Assembly (NCBI RefSeq): GCF_008329435.1
Contig: NZ_NPKN01000008.1
Span: 124,001-188,000, forward strand
DNA from: Rhodanobacter sp. T12-5
Lineage (GTDB): Bacteria > Pseudomonadota > Gammaproteobacteria > Xanthomonadales > Rhodanobacteraceae
DNA length: 64,000 nucleotides
Reading direction: 5' to 3'
In this document: positions 53,801 through 62,577 of the stretch, piece by piece
Layout: every line of letters starts with the position of its first letter
Position numbering within the stretch: the first letter of the stretch is position 1
Notes under the pieces: generated by a model
Told to the model about the DNA's origin: nothing
The model's database searches: none
The model's input: the letters and a program-made list of their open reading frames with translations, nothing else
Position numbers and translations under genes: made by a program

Positions 53801-56008
53801 TCAGGGAGCCGGCCCTTGCGTTGTGGGTGGAGTCGGGTTCGGTTTCTGCGGGATCTCGAGGTCAAGATGGAAATGCAGGATCAGCGGCGCCGGGCCGTGC
53901 CAGTTGATGTTCGTGGCGCTACTGGTACCCATGAATTCAACATTGCGCGTACCGGTCGCGGCATTCACTTCTTCCGCGACCCGGAAGTCGTTGTAGAGCA
54001 CACGCCAGCGCGCGCCCATCGCCTTGGCCGTTGCATCGATCTGCATCAGGAAGTCGACCGCGGCGCGGTGCTGCCAGAATCCACGTTGATCCAGCGGCGT
54101 TGAGAGCGTCAGGTCAACCGAGAAGCCCTTGCCGGCCCAGCTGCCGCCGCCATGTCCGCGGTAGTTGCCGGCCTTGAACGAGGCTGTCTTCGGATCGTTC
54201 TTCAGTGCGGTGAGAAAGTCAGCCATCTCCGGTGCGACGCCAGCCATGCCCTTCTCGGACTGGATGTCGGCGGGAATATCGACCATGGCAAGCGGTGTGT
54301 AGGTCGGGCCGAACTTGCTCAGGTACGAGGCCGTCTGCTTGATCGTCTCCGAGTCGACCTGCTCGCGCCGACCAACGGCCCAGGCATGCGAGATGTCCTC
54401 GATCTGCTGCCGCGCCCATTGATTCTGGTCACAGCGCACGTCGGTCATTTCGGCTTCGATTTCGCTGGCGATGACATCGGCCGACTTAGCCGGTGGGGTC
54501 TCGCCCTTGCCGGCCTTCGGCTTTGCGTTCTTCTCCTTGGTGATGCGTTTGCGCGCCGCGTCGAGGCGGTGCTGCATCGCGTTCAGCCATCCTCTGCCGT
54601 AACGCGTCAGCGCGCCCTGGATCGTGTTGTCGTAGTCGGTAGCAAGCGCATCCTCGAATTTCCTTGCAAGTTCGGTGGTGACGCTGTCTACGTCCTGCTT
54701 TTTCACAGCGGCTTCGGCATCGGCGACCCGCTTCGCCTCCGACTTCCGGGCAGCAATCTTTGCCCTCGCAGTGGCCTTTGCAATCTCGCGCCTGTCGGCG
54801 AGACCTTCGACAGCCTTCTTTACCGCTTCTTCGGATGCGGTCCTGGCCTCGGTTGCTGCTTGCTTCCTGGCCTGTTCGACGTCGGCGCGGTAGCGCTTGG
54901 CGATTTCGTCGTCGACGACACGCTCGGCGTGACACTGGGCGAGCTCCTTCGCGAATCTCGCGCGGTCCGCATCCCCGCCAAAGCGCGCCGTACTCGGCGT
55001 CGGCAGCTCGGCCTTCTCCTTGGCGGGCGGCGCCGTTGCAGGCGCAGCGGTGCAGGCGAGCACGATGATGTTCTTTTGTGGCGCGTCGGGGCATGCCGCA
55101 ACGCCTGCGGTCGCGGCACGGTGACCGCCCGGGGTCACGGTGTCAGCTGGCGTCTGGCTCGCCTGGTTCTGGCTTCCTTCAGCGGTCATGGCATCCATGT
55201 CGCCCGGCGTGCTGTCGGACTGCCCTGGTTTGGACTGGCCCTTCTCGACCCGCTCACTTTCGACCGCATCGGTACCTGCCGTCCCCTTGCCTTCGGGCTG
55301 GCGCTGGATGCGCCACGGCACGCTGCCGCTTTGCTTCGGAGCGTTGACAGGTTCGTGGGCAAAAATCCTGCGGCCACCTTGCATATCCGGCGAATACCAG
55401 CCCTCGTCGACGCCGATGCGGCTGTCACCCCGCGACTGCTGCACGACGTGCACCAACTCGTGCGAAAGCAGCCGTTTGCCTGCATGCGAACCCGGAGCGT
55501 ACTGTCCGGCCCCGAATACGATGTCATACCCAAAAGTGAAGGCACGGGCATTGATATCCCGCGCTGACTGCTCGGCCGTTGAGCCGGTATGCACTCGCAC
55601 CCTGGAGAAATCGTGAGCAAAGCGTTGCTCCATGTCTTGCCGCAAGTCCGGATGCAGTGGGCTGCCCGAACTGGCAAGTGCCAGATCCACACTGGGAGGT
55701 GCCGTGTCCGCATGTGAGTCCGCATTATTGGCCATGCGCAGGATTCGCGGCGGTGAGCGCACGCCTCTCGGCGACGCTGGCACGGACATCACCTGCTCGG
55801 CGACACGATCCGCCTCGAGCTCGAATAGATCATTTGACGCGCCAACGCTGAGCTTGCGCTGCAAACCGAGCCTCTTCTTGCTGCATTCGGCGCACTCGCC
55901 ACCTCCCGGCGCGTGCGTGCCACACGCGCACTTGCGCCGCAGCAACAGACCGTGGGCCGGCGCCGAGGGGGCCGACCTCACTGGCACGCTGGCGTTGCGT
56001 TCGCTCAC
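53801..56008 (-). CDS. DUF4157 (eCIS-core) cargo candidate with putative metallopeptidase C-terminus
   Basis: This 735-aa protein starts at GTG 56008, overlapping the upstream stop as GTGA. Segments: a Cys cluster CACGTHAPGGGECAEC (27-42); DUF4157/eCIS-core domain (about 115-195) with DMEQRFAHDFSRVRVHTG and HELVHVVQQ (H183-E-x2-H187); a linker; a long Ala/Lys/Glu-rich coiled-coil-like stretch (about 345-500); and a C-terminal domain (about 575-718) containing RGHGGGSWAGKGFSVDL (H619, D632), NWHG (H704) and LHFHLDL (H712, H714). The His/Asp spacing recalls zinc D,D-peptidases of the M15/VanY type, but this is only suggestive. DUF4157 proteins are known eCIS-linked, often toxin-bearing, cargo. 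Confidence 0.8.
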   Translation of the reverse strand: MSERNASVPVRSAPSAPAHGLLLRRKCACGTHAPGGGECAECSKKRLGLQRKLSVGASNDLFELEADRVAEQVMSVPASPRGVRSPPRILRMANNADSHADTAPPSVDLALASSGSPLHPDLRQDMEQRFAHDFSRVRVHTGSTAEQSARDINARAFTFGYDIVFGAGQYAPGSHAGKRLLSHELVHVVQQSRGDSRIGVDEGWYSPDMQGGRRIFAHEPVNAPKQSGSVPWRIQRQPEGKGTAGTDAVESERVEKGQSKPGQSDSTPGDMDAMTAEGSQNQASQTPADTVTPGGHRAATAGVAACPDAPQKNIIVLACTAAPATAPPAKEKAELPTPSTARFGGDADRARFAKELAQCHAERVVDDEIAKRYRADVEQARKQAATEARTASEEAVKKAVEGLADRREIAKATARAKIAARKSEAKRVADAEAAVKKQDVDSVTTELARKFEDALATDYDNTIQGALTRYGRGWLNAMQHRLDAARKRITKEKNAKPKAGKGETPPAKSADVIASEIEAEMTDVRCDQNQWARQQIEDISHAWAVGRREQVDSETIKQTASYLSKFGPTYTPLAMVDIPADIQSEKGMAGVAPEMADFLTALKNDPKTASFKAGNYRGHGGGSWAGKGFSVDLTLSTPLDQRGFWQHRAAVDFLMQIDATAKAMGARWRVLYNDFRVAEEVNAATGTRNVEFMGTSSATNINWHGPAPLILHFHLDLEIPQKPNPTPPTTQGPAP

Positions 56009-56835
56009 GGCCGATTCGCCGCCAGGCGCTTGCCTGCAGGCGCCTTCTTCGCCGCGGTCGGCTTGCGCTTGCGCAACCCGGCGAGGAACGCATCGAGCTT
56101 CGTCGCATCCAGCGCGCGCCTCTTCTTCGCAGTGTCGATCGCGTCGATGATTGCGTAGGCCTCGTCGCAGTATCTGGCAAGGAACGGCCAGGTCATCTGC
56201 TGCTTGCGGCCCCAGGTCACGCAGACCGGGCCGAGTTTGGTGTAGCCGGGCACGTAGACGTAGTGGCCGTTGTGCGGGTTCGGCTGGCCGGCCTTGCCGC
56301 CGACCACCGCCCACGGTTTTCCCGCATAGAACTGGGTCAGCGCCGCGTCGGGCAGGGTCAGGCCGAGGCCCACGCCGATGCCCATGAACACCGCGCGCTT
56401 GACCTCGCTGCGCTTGCGCTGATCGATCTGCGCAAACGCCTTGATCTTGTAGCGCCGCTTCGCCGCGAGCCAGCCCTTGCTGCGCCACTCCTTCACCGAA
56501 TCCAGCACGACCAGGCCGCTGTCGACGCCACCGCTCTCGCTGAAGTACTCCTGCAGCACGTCGTGGTCGCTGATCGCGATCAGCTTGTTCTGCTCGGCCC
56601 TCTCGAAGCGCAAGGTCTGGTGCGCGCGGCCGGCGATCACGCAGTCACCATACTGGTCGTTGCCGAACATCGGCGTGGGGATGCCATGGTGGACCACGTC
56701 GAAATCGTATTCGGCCGGCAGCACCGGCGGAGCCTTCAGCAGCACGGCGAACATCAGGTTGCGGTCATCGCGTCTGGCCTTCCGTTTGCCGAAACGCACG
56801 ATGCCGTCGGGGCGGGGTTTGGGGATCGTTTGCAT
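56005..56835 (-). CDS. Papain-like (C1-type) protein coupled to the DUF4157 gene
   Basis: This 276-aa protein has QYGDCVIAGRAHQ (C65), NPHNGHYVYVPGY (H188/H191) and VTWGRKQQMTWPFLARYCDEAY (W208), an arrangement consistent with a papain-fold Cys-His-Asn/Trp site. No signal or prodomain is visible; the C-terminus is a basic tail (KKRRALDATK, KKAPAGKR). Its stop overlaps the GTG start of the DUF4157 gene (GTGA), implying the two are made together. It might process, or act alongside, the cargo protein (inference). Some homologues are annotated only as hypothetical. Confidence 0.6.
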   Translation of the reverse strand: MQTIPKPRPDGIVRFGKRKARRDDRNLMFAVLLKAPPVLPAEYDFDVVHHGIPTPMFGNDQYGDCVIAGRAHQTLRFERAEQNKLIAISDHDVLQEYFSESGGVDSGLVVLDSVKEWRSKGWLAAKRRYKIKAFAQIDQRKRSEVKRAVFMGIGVGLGLTLPDAALTQFYAGKPWAVVGGKAGQPNPHNGHYVYVPGYTKLGPVCVTWGRKQQMTWPFLARYCDEAYAIIDAIDTAKKRRALDATKLDAFLAGLRKRKPTAAKKAPAGKRLAANRP

Positions 56836-56836
56836 G

Positions 56837-57124
56837 TCAATGCTCCTTGCCTGCGGTGTACGCATGGGCAGCGACGCCGAGACCTTGCTGCACTGCCGTG
56901 GCGATACGCGAACCCAGCGTCTGCTGCGGATGCGTGGCGAGCGGCAGCGTCGTCGGCGGCAACGCGGCCACGGCACCCAGGCGGCGCAAGGCATCGACCG
57001 CGCCGGGTTGCGCCAGCCGTTGCGTCAACTCGCGTTTGAGCGCATCGCGCACGCTGCCGTTGCGCTCGCCACCGAGCAGCGCCTCGTCCAGCACCAGCCG
57101 CTCGATGTGCAGCACGATGCTCAT
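56837..57124 (-). CDS. Small eCIS-operon protein, function unknown
   Basis: This 95-aa protein reads MSIVLHIERLVLDEALLGGERNGSVRDALKRELTQRL, then LRRLGAVAALPPTTLPLA and GSRIATAVQQGLGVA. Predicted helices have no known motif. The pattern IERLVLDE..L......VR.AL..EL resembles short proteins seen beside eCIS AAA+ ATPases. Its start overlaps the ATPase stop by 4 bp (ATGA) and its stop lies 1 bp before the papain-like gene, so it is certainly within the operon. Confidence 0.72.
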   Translation of the reverse strand: MSIVLHIERLVLDEALLGGERNGSVRDALKRELTQRLAQPGAVDALRRLGAVAALPPTTLPLATHPQQTLGSRIATAVQQGLGVAAHAYTAGKEH

Positions 57125-59313
57125 GGTTTGCCTCCGGCGCTCTCCAGCCAGCGGAAGTCCGCCTCGTTGACCGGTTTGTCGAGCTTGCGGTATTCGGCCC
57201 GGGCAGCGTCGAGCAGCAGCGGCATGCTGATCGGCACGGCGGCTTTCGCCGCCATGAACGCGGCGTTGAGCGCGATGCCCTGGATGCTTCCGCCCGTGAG
57301 CGCGAGCCGCGCCAGCCGGTCGAAATCCAGCGCGGCGGTCGCGGCCTGCGCGGGAAACACCGAAGCCCAGATCGCCCTGCGTTCGGCCACGCCGGGGAAC
57401 GGAAAGTTGATGACGAAGCGCAGCCGGCGCAGGAACGCGGTATCGAGCGCGCCCTTCATGTTGGTCGCCAGGATCGCCAGGCCGCGAAACGACTCCAGCC
57501 GCTGCAGCAGGTAGTTCACTTCGATGTTGGCATAGCGGTCGTGGCTGTCCTTCACCTCGCTGCGCTTGCCGAACAGCGCGTCGGCCTCGTCGAAGAACAG
57601 GATCGCGCCGCCATCCTCGGCCGCGTCGAACAGCTTGCGCAGGTTCTTCTCGGTTTCGCCGATGTACTTGCTGACCACCGCCGACAGGTCGATGCGGTAC
57701 AGCGACAGGCCCAGCTCGCGCGCCAGCACTTCCGCCGCCATGGTCTTGCCGGTGCCACTCTCGCCGGTGAACAGCGCGCTGATCGACAGGCCGCGGTTCA
57801 TCCGCTGGCGGAAGCCCCAGTCGTCGTAAACCGTGCTGCGCTGACCGACCTGGTCGGCGATCTGGCGCAGCAGGGTCTTCTCGCTGTCGGGCAGCTTCAG
57901 ATCGTCCCAGCCGGCCTTGGGCTCGATCCGCTGGGCTAGCTGGTCCAGCGCCGGCCGCGTCTGCGCCAGCGCGCCCTGCCACAGCGTCTGCGCCAGCGCC
58001 CCGGGCTTGCTCTCCATGGATGCCAGTGCGCTGTGCGCGATCTGCTCGATCCTGCCGAGGTTGAAATCGAAATGGCCGGCCAGCTGTTGCGGTTGCGCAC
58101 CGGCAGCGTCGCCGAGCAGTCGCTGCCACAGCGTGCGCTGCTCGACCGCGGTGGGTTTGGCCACATCCACGCTGAGCGCATGCGTCGTCGCACTCGCCCA
58201 CGGTTCGCGCGCATCGACGAAGGTGAGTCCGCCGGCACGGGCGAGGAAGCGCTTGACCAGCATGGCGGCGACGTCACCGCGCTCGACCTCGGCGGCGTCG
58301 AGGTACAACGCCAGCGGCAGCAACTGGCTTTCGCGCTGCCACAACCGCAGCAGGGTTTCCTGTTCGGCCGTTGCGCTCGGCAACAGGTCGGCCGAGAGCC
58401 GGTACGCCTGCGCGCCGAAGGCGGCGGCGATCGTCTGCGCGATCGCCTGCTTGCTGACGCTGTCGCTGCCCAGCAGTTGCACCACCGGCAGCGTGTCGCC
58501 CACCGGCACATGCTGCAGCGCGTCCAGCAGTTGGTCGGCAAGCGTGCGCTGCGACGGCGGCAGCTGGGCCGGCGCCAGCGCGGTGAGCAGCGGGGTCAGC
58601 CGGTCGTCCAGGTAATTCATGCCCTTGACGAAATTGACCACGCGCTCGTCGGCGCTGAGCGCCGCGCCGATCAGCGGCTGCGCGCCGGGCTGGTGGATGT
58701 CGAGCAGGCGCCAGTAGCGCAGCGGCCGCTCCGGCGACAACGCATCCCAGCTCGGTTCGTCCAGTACCGCAAAGGCCAGCGCGAACGTGGGATACGGCCT
58801 GGCTGGATCGTGCTGCGCCAGCGCGCACAGCGCGGGGAAACGCGTATCCAGTTCCATGCCGATGCACAGCAACAGCAGCTGGCGTTCGAACGCGGACAGG
58901 CCGAGCCGGCTCGCGAGCGCGCTCAACGCCGGCGTGTGTTTGCTGTCATCGGTGACGCTGCTGGCTGGCGACGCCGCGGCATCCGTGGCTGCCGTGCCGG
59001 CATCGGGTACCTCGACGACGAGCGGCTGTGCTGCCGGCGGTGTGTCGATGACCTTCATCTGGGCGCCCGACAGCGGCGTGCGTGCCGGCTGACTGCTGAA
59101 CATCCGCGCGAACCACGAGTGCTTCTGCCCGCCCGGTGCACTCACCGCCGGCGCGGATTCCATCAGCGCGGTGGCCGCCGCGGCCGGTGCCGGTGGCGCA
59201 TGGGCAGGCGTGTCCTGCGGCTGTGCGGCACGCTGCAACCGCGCGCGCAGGTCCGCCAGCGCCGCGGCGAGATACTGGTCGTTCGCTTCCAGCCAGGGTG
59301 CGTAGTCGTTCAT
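57121..59313 (-). CDS. eCIS AAA+ ATPase (Afp15-like)
   Basis: This 730-aa protein has a low-complexity region (30-125), then a degenerate first AAA-like domain (about 130-400; the P-loop position reads LLGSDSVSKQAIAQT, lacking GKT), and an active C-terminal AAA+ domain. That domain has Walker A GESGTGKT (517-524), Walker B ILFFDEAD (571-578), sensor-1-like ILATNMKG and arginine-finger region DTAFLRRLRF. The Afp15/Pvc15 ATPase is required for particle assembly or cargo loading (family knowledge). It overlaps the DUF4255 gene by 4 bp. It is not a ClpV disaggregase. Confidence 0.93.
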   Translation of the reverse strand: MNDYAPWLEANDQYLAAALADLRARLQRAAQPQDTPAHAPPAPAAAATALMESAPAVSAPGGQKHSWFARMFSSQPARTPLSGAQMKVIDTPPAAQPLVVEVPDAGTAATDAAASPASSVTDDSKHTPALSALASRLGLSAFERQLLLLCIGMELDTRFPALCALAQHDPARPYPTFALAFAVLDEPSWDALSPERPLRYWRLLDIHQPGAQPLIGAALSADERVVNFVKGMNYLDDRLTPLLTALAPAQLPPSQRTLADQLLDALQHVPVGDTLPVVQLLGSDSVSKQAIAQTIAAAFGAQAYRLSADLLPSATAEQETLLRLWQRESQLLPLALYLDAAEVERGDVAAMLVKRFLARAGGLTFVDAREPWASATTHALSVDVAKPTAVEQRTLWQRLLGDAAGAQPQQLAGHFDFNLGRIEQIAHSALASMESKPGALAQTLWQGALAQTRPALDQLAQRIEPKAGWDDLKLPDSEKTLLRQIADQVGQRSTVYDDWGFRQRMNRGLSISALFTGESGTGKTMAAEVLARELGLSLYRIDLSAVVSKYIGETEKNLRKLFDAAEDGGAILFFDEADALFGKRSEVKDSHDRYANIEVNYLLQRLESFRGLAILATNMKGALDTAFLRRLRFVINFPFPGVAERRAIWASVFPAQAATAALDFDRLARLALTGGSIQGIALNAAFMAAKAAVPISMPLLLDAARAEYRKLDKPVNEADFRWLESAGGKP

Positions 59314-60554
59314 GTCACGACCACCTGCTGGCTGCTGGCGAACGCCGGCACGCCGCCGCCGAAATCGACCGGAATGCTGTCGGCGCCGTCGACGCGCAGA
59401 CGCACGGTATAGGTGCCTGCCGTTACGCCTGGCACCTGAAACACCAGCGCGCTGGGCTGATGCGTGTCAGCCGGGTTGTTGATGCTCTGCGGCACCAGCA
59501 GGCGATCGCCGAACAGCAGGAATACCCGCTGGCCGTCGCGCAGGCGCGGCATGCAGGTGAGGTTCAAGACGAGGTCGCCGGCGGCGGCGGTGAGCGGGCT
59601 CAAGGTGATGGTCGGCGCCAGCACCAGCGGCAGTTCGTTGCTGAGCAGCGGCGGCAGGCCCGGCGGTTGCACCAGCAAGGCGGCGGTGTAGATGCCCGGC
59701 GCCCAGCGCGACGCGGCATCCGCATCGTCGGTCGCATCGGCGAGATGCACACGCAGGCTGCCGGCGGCATCACCAGCCAGCGGTGCGATATCGATCGGTG
59801 CGTCGAGGCGAAGGCTGCTGAAGCGCGCCGATGCGTGATCCGTGGTGAGCTGGCGACCGCCCAGCACGATGTCCTCGCCAAGCCGCACGGCCGGTTGCGT
59901 GCGCGGATAGCTCACCGTATCCAGCACGGCGGCGGCGGACGCGGTGGCTGTCACGCCACGATCCTGCGGGCCGCGTTGCAGCACCGGCAGCGGCGCGCGG
60001 ATCGCCGCCTGGCTGTCGATCAGCAGCACGGCTGCCTCGTACGCGGCCGAGGTGCGGTAGTTGGTCTGGAACGCCGTCCACAGTTTGGACAGCTCGTCCA
60101 CACTCTGCGGCAGCGGCGTGATGCGCACGCGCTCGATCTGGTTGGCCAGGTCGTTGTCCGCCAGCGCGTTGCGGATGTCGTTGCCGTCGAGCACGCCGCG
60201 GTCGTGCAGGATGCTCATCGCCGCGGCCAGCACGCGGTGGCTGATGGCGTCGACGTCGCTCTCGCCGCGGCCCCACGCGGTGATCACGTAATGCAGGTTC
60301 AACGCCAGCGGCGGCGGCGCGGTCTCGCCGGGACGCACCTGGCCGGGCATGTCGAGGTTGCGCCACGCCGCGTTGGCGACCACCTGGTACAGGAACAGGT
60401 TGAGCTGCGCCTTGCTGATGCCCTTGCGTGCCACGTCCGGCGGCTGCAGGGTCACCTCCAGATCGCCCAGCTCCGCATCCAGCGCCGGCATCTGCGCCAG
60501 CAGCAGGTTGCGCAGCGTGCGCGTGGTGGCGGCGATCGCCAGGACATTGCTCAT
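59310..60554 (-). CDS. eCIS tail terminator/cap (Pvc16, DUF4255) with IPT-like C-terminus
   Basis: This 414-aa protein has an N-terminal 190 residues forming the DUF4255/Pvc16 domain: LRNLLLAQMPALDAELGDLEVTLQPPDV, LNLFLYQVVANAAWRNLDMPG, LALNLHYVITAWG and HRVLAAAMSILHDRGVLDG. The C-terminal half is beta-rich (VVLAPTITLSPLTAAAGDLVLNL, AGTYTVRLRVDGADSIPVDFG), like IPT/TIG or Ig folds. Pvc16/Afp16 caps the distal tube end and sets particle length. Extra C-terminal Ig-like domains are an elaboration beyond the minimal cap. Confidence 0.92.
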   Translation of the reverse strand: MSNVLAIAATTRTLRNLLLAQMPALDAELGDLEVTLQPPDVARKGISKAQLNLFLYQVVANAAWRNLDMPGQVRPGETAPPPLALNLHYVITAWGRGESDVDAISHRVLAAAMSILHDRGVLDGNDIRNALADNDLANQIERVRITPLPQSVDELSKLWTAFQTNYRTSAAYEAAVLLIDSQAAIRAPLPVLQRGPQDRGVTATASAAAVLDTVSYPRTQPAVRLGEDIVLGGRQLTTDHASARFSSLRLDAPIDIAPLAGDAAGSLRVHLADATDDADAASRWAPGIYTAALLVQPPGLPPLLSNELPLVLAPTITLSPLTAAAGDLVLNLTCMPRLRDGQRVFLLFGDRLLVPQSINNPADTHQPSALVFQVPGVTAGTYTVRLRVDGADSIPVDFGGGVPAFASSQQVVVT

Positions 60555-61297
60555 GGCGAAGCCTTGCCGCGCTGGCGCAGATAGTCGTCGAGGCTGCTCG
60601 GCTGCGGGCCGTCGCGTCGGCGCGTGGGCGTGGTGGGCGCCGGCGCCGCGCGCACTTCGAGCCGGCCGATGCTGACGTGCACCACCGGTTCGCTTGATGC
60701 ACTGTCCAGACCCGCCGGCGCGGCGAGCGTGCGCAACGCAGCCACAGGCATGGATCGACCCGGCGCGTCCGCTCGCGTGGTGCCGAACACGGGGGCGGGT
60801 GCGGGCAGCAACGCGCCGTTCGGCGGATGCGAAGGCGACGCCGACTCCGGGTGCTCCGTCGCGATGCGCGACTGGCGCGGCCGTATCGGTGACGGCGTGA
60901 CGATCTGCGGTGGCACGGGCAAGGCCACGGAGCGCTCGACGAGCAGCGGTGGAGCCGGCACGGCGGTCGGCGGCGACGGCGGCATGTCGTGGCGCGATGC
61001 GCTGGCGGCGACCCGGGTGGGTAACGGGACCGACACCGGCTCCAGCGCAGCCGGCGCAACGCGCGACGTATCCGGCACCGTCGCCGCCGGCGCCAGCGGC
61101 GGGCGCATCGGCGCGGCGGTCGGTGCCGTCGTCGAGGCTGACACGGTTTCATGATGGCCTGGTGGCGGCTCGCCGTCGCCGGACAACGGCATGATCGGCG
61201 CGCGTTGCAGCGGTTCGAACAGCGATGGCAACCGCGGCGCCAGCGCCGTCCCGCCGCCGATCGCCCGTGCCGCCAGCCGGTCGAGGAAGTCGCTCAT
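60551..61297 (-). CDS. Pro/Ala-rich eCIS-operon protein, function unknown
   Basis: This 248-aa protein starts MSDFLDRLAARAIGGGTALAPRLPSLFEPL and is then disordered and Pro/Ala/Thr-rich (PPSPPTAVPAPPLL, PSPIRPRQSR) until a short beta segment VVHVSIGRLEVRAAPAP and C-terminal SSLDDYLRQRGK. The opening FLDRLAARA and the closing VHVSIGRLEVR..LDDYL blocks are the only ordered parts and recur in proteins located between gp26-like and cap genes of eCIS clusters (recollection). It could be an inner-sheath chaperone, scaffold or short ruler; no evidence separates these. It overlaps both neighbours by 4 bp. Confidence 0.7.
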   Translation of the reverse strand: MSDFLDRLAARAIGGGTALAPRLPSLFEPLQRAPIMPLSGDGEPPPGHHETVSASTTAPTAAPMRPPLAPAATVPDTSRVAPAALEPVSVPLPTRVAASASRHDMPPSPPTAVPAPPLLVERSVALPVPPQIVTPSPIRPRQSRIATEHPESASPSHPPNGALLPAPAPVFGTTRADAPGRSMPVAALRTLAAPAGLDSASSEPVVHVSIGRLEVRAAPAPTTPTRRRDGPQPSSLDDYLRQRGKASP

Positions 61298-62034
61298 GGC
61301 GCGCACAGCTCCAGGTAGGCTTGGCGGCGGCGCGGACTCAAGGCGAGGATCTCGTCTTCGGACCAGTGGTAGGCGCGCGCCAGCATGTCCACGTCGCGCA
61401 ACATGCGCAGTGCCCAGGCGTGCAGTTCCTGCCACAGGAAGCGGGCGATATCGAACTGCGGTTGCCAGTCGTGGCCGCAGTCCGGACAGCGGAAGGCCAG
61501 CTGCAGATCGGCTTGCGGATCGGCCTGTGCCATCGCCTGCGCGATCTCCCCCTGCAACGATACCGCCAGGCCGCGCGCGTCGCGTCCGGCAGCGGCGTCG
61601 GACGTGGCCAGCACGCAGCGTTCAAGCAGCAACTGGCGCGCTTCGTCGACATCGCCGCATTGCTCCACTGCCAGCAAGTCGTTGCTGTCCGGCAGGCGGA
61701 ACCGCACATGCACGCCATGGGTCGGTGAGACATGTTCGAACACCGCTGCATCGGTGCCCGGCGAGGTCAGCAGCAGATCGTCGCAGCGAAACGTCGCTTC
61801 GACCGTGGCCGCGCATTGCGGGCAGCTCGCGACGGTGCCGATCTCGGCGCCGAACAGCCGCGCGCGCAACTGCAGCAGCAGCGCATCGCGCCGCCCCAGC
61901 GGCAACGCCGCCAGCGTCTCGCCGGAATGTTCGTCGCAACTGCTGCCGAGCAAAAGCAGCCCGCACGCCGCAGCGGATGGGCCGCTTCCGCGTTCCCATA
62001 CCTGCAGCAGTTGCGCCGGCGCGGGCGTTCGCAT
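61294..62034 (-). CDS. T4-baseplate-like zinc-ribbon protein in eCIS operon
   Basis: This 246-aa protein has QLLQVWERGSGPSAAACGLLLL near its start, followed by GRRDALLLQLRARLFG. It contains two Cys-pair modules: CPQCAATVEATFRC and FRCPDCGHDWQPQFD, which probably bind zinc. The C-terminal DVDMLARAYHWSEDEILALSPRRRQAYLEL is characteristic of the T4 baseplate-type (gp26-like) family found in eCIS and phage tails. It is encoded right after the tube gene (5 bp). Confidence 0.82.
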   Translation of the reverse strand: MRTPAPAQLLQVWERGSGPSAAACGLLLLGSSCDEHSGETLAALPLGRRDALLLQLRARLFGAEIGTVASCPQCAATVEATFRCDDLLLTSPGTDAAVFEHVSPTHGVHVRFRLPDSNDLLAVEQCGDVDEARQLLLERCVLATSDAAAGRDARGLAVSLQGEIAQAMAQADPQADLQLAFRCPDCGHDWQPQFDIARFLWQELHAWALRMLRDVDMLARAYHWSEDEILALSPRRRQAYLELCAP

Positions 62035-62039
62035 GACGC

Positions 62040-62567
62040 TCAGCCGGCGGGCACGGTGAAGCTCGGCTCGGCCGGCTCCGGCACGTCGACATCGCGCTCC
62101 CAGCCTTCGTTCTCGAGCTTCAGGTGCTGGATCGCCACCGCGTTCGCGTTGGCGTCCAGATCGGGCATCGCCTGGAATTCCGAGACCCAGCAGCGATACA
62201 GCTTGTACGCGAGCGCGAGCTGGCCGGCCTCGTTGTAGACCTCGAGGATCAGGTCCTTGCGGAAGTCCTTCAGCGAAACCTCCGCGCCGAGCCCGGCGCC
62301 GAAATTCCACACCTTGTTCGCCCACTTTTCGAATTCGCTGTCGTGGGTAACCCCGCGTTCGATGGTGATCGCGTCGTACTCGGTGCGGCCGGGCGACTTG
62401 CGCGTGCTGCTGGGGTCGCCGCCTTCGCGATGCTTGACCACCTCGGTGGTGCGCTTGAGACCCGACACCTTGCTGACGCCGGCCACGTAGCGACCGTCCC
62501 ACTTCACCCGGAACTTGAAGTTCTTGTACGGATCGAAACGCTGCGCATTGACGCTGAACTGAGCCAT
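62040..62567 (-). CDS. eCIS inner tube protein (gp19/Hcp-like)
   Basis: This 175-aa protein has the contractile-tail tube fold: PYKNFKFRVKWDGRYVAGVSKVSGLKRTTEVVKHREGG, then EYDAITIERGVTHDSEFEKWANKVW, RKDLILEVYNEAGQLALAYKLYRCWVSEFQAMPDLDANAN. These are diagnostic of the phage tail tube/Afp1-5 family (conserved FKV-W-G, V-EHREG and ITLERG positions). It polymerises inside the sheath. It lies 10 bp after the sheath gene. Only one tube gene is visible; additional paralogues may lie beyond the right edge. Confidence 0.95.
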   Translation of the reverse strand: MAQFSVNAQRFDPYKNFKFRVKWDGRYVAGVSKVSGLKRTTEVVKHREGGDPSSTRKSPGRTEYDAITIERGVTHDSEFEKWANKVWNFGAGLGAEVSLKDFRKDLILEVYNEAGQLALAYKLYRCWVSEFQAMPDLDANANAVAIQHLKLENEGWERDVDVPEPAEPSFTVPAG

Positions 62568-62577
62568 GGTGGTTTCC

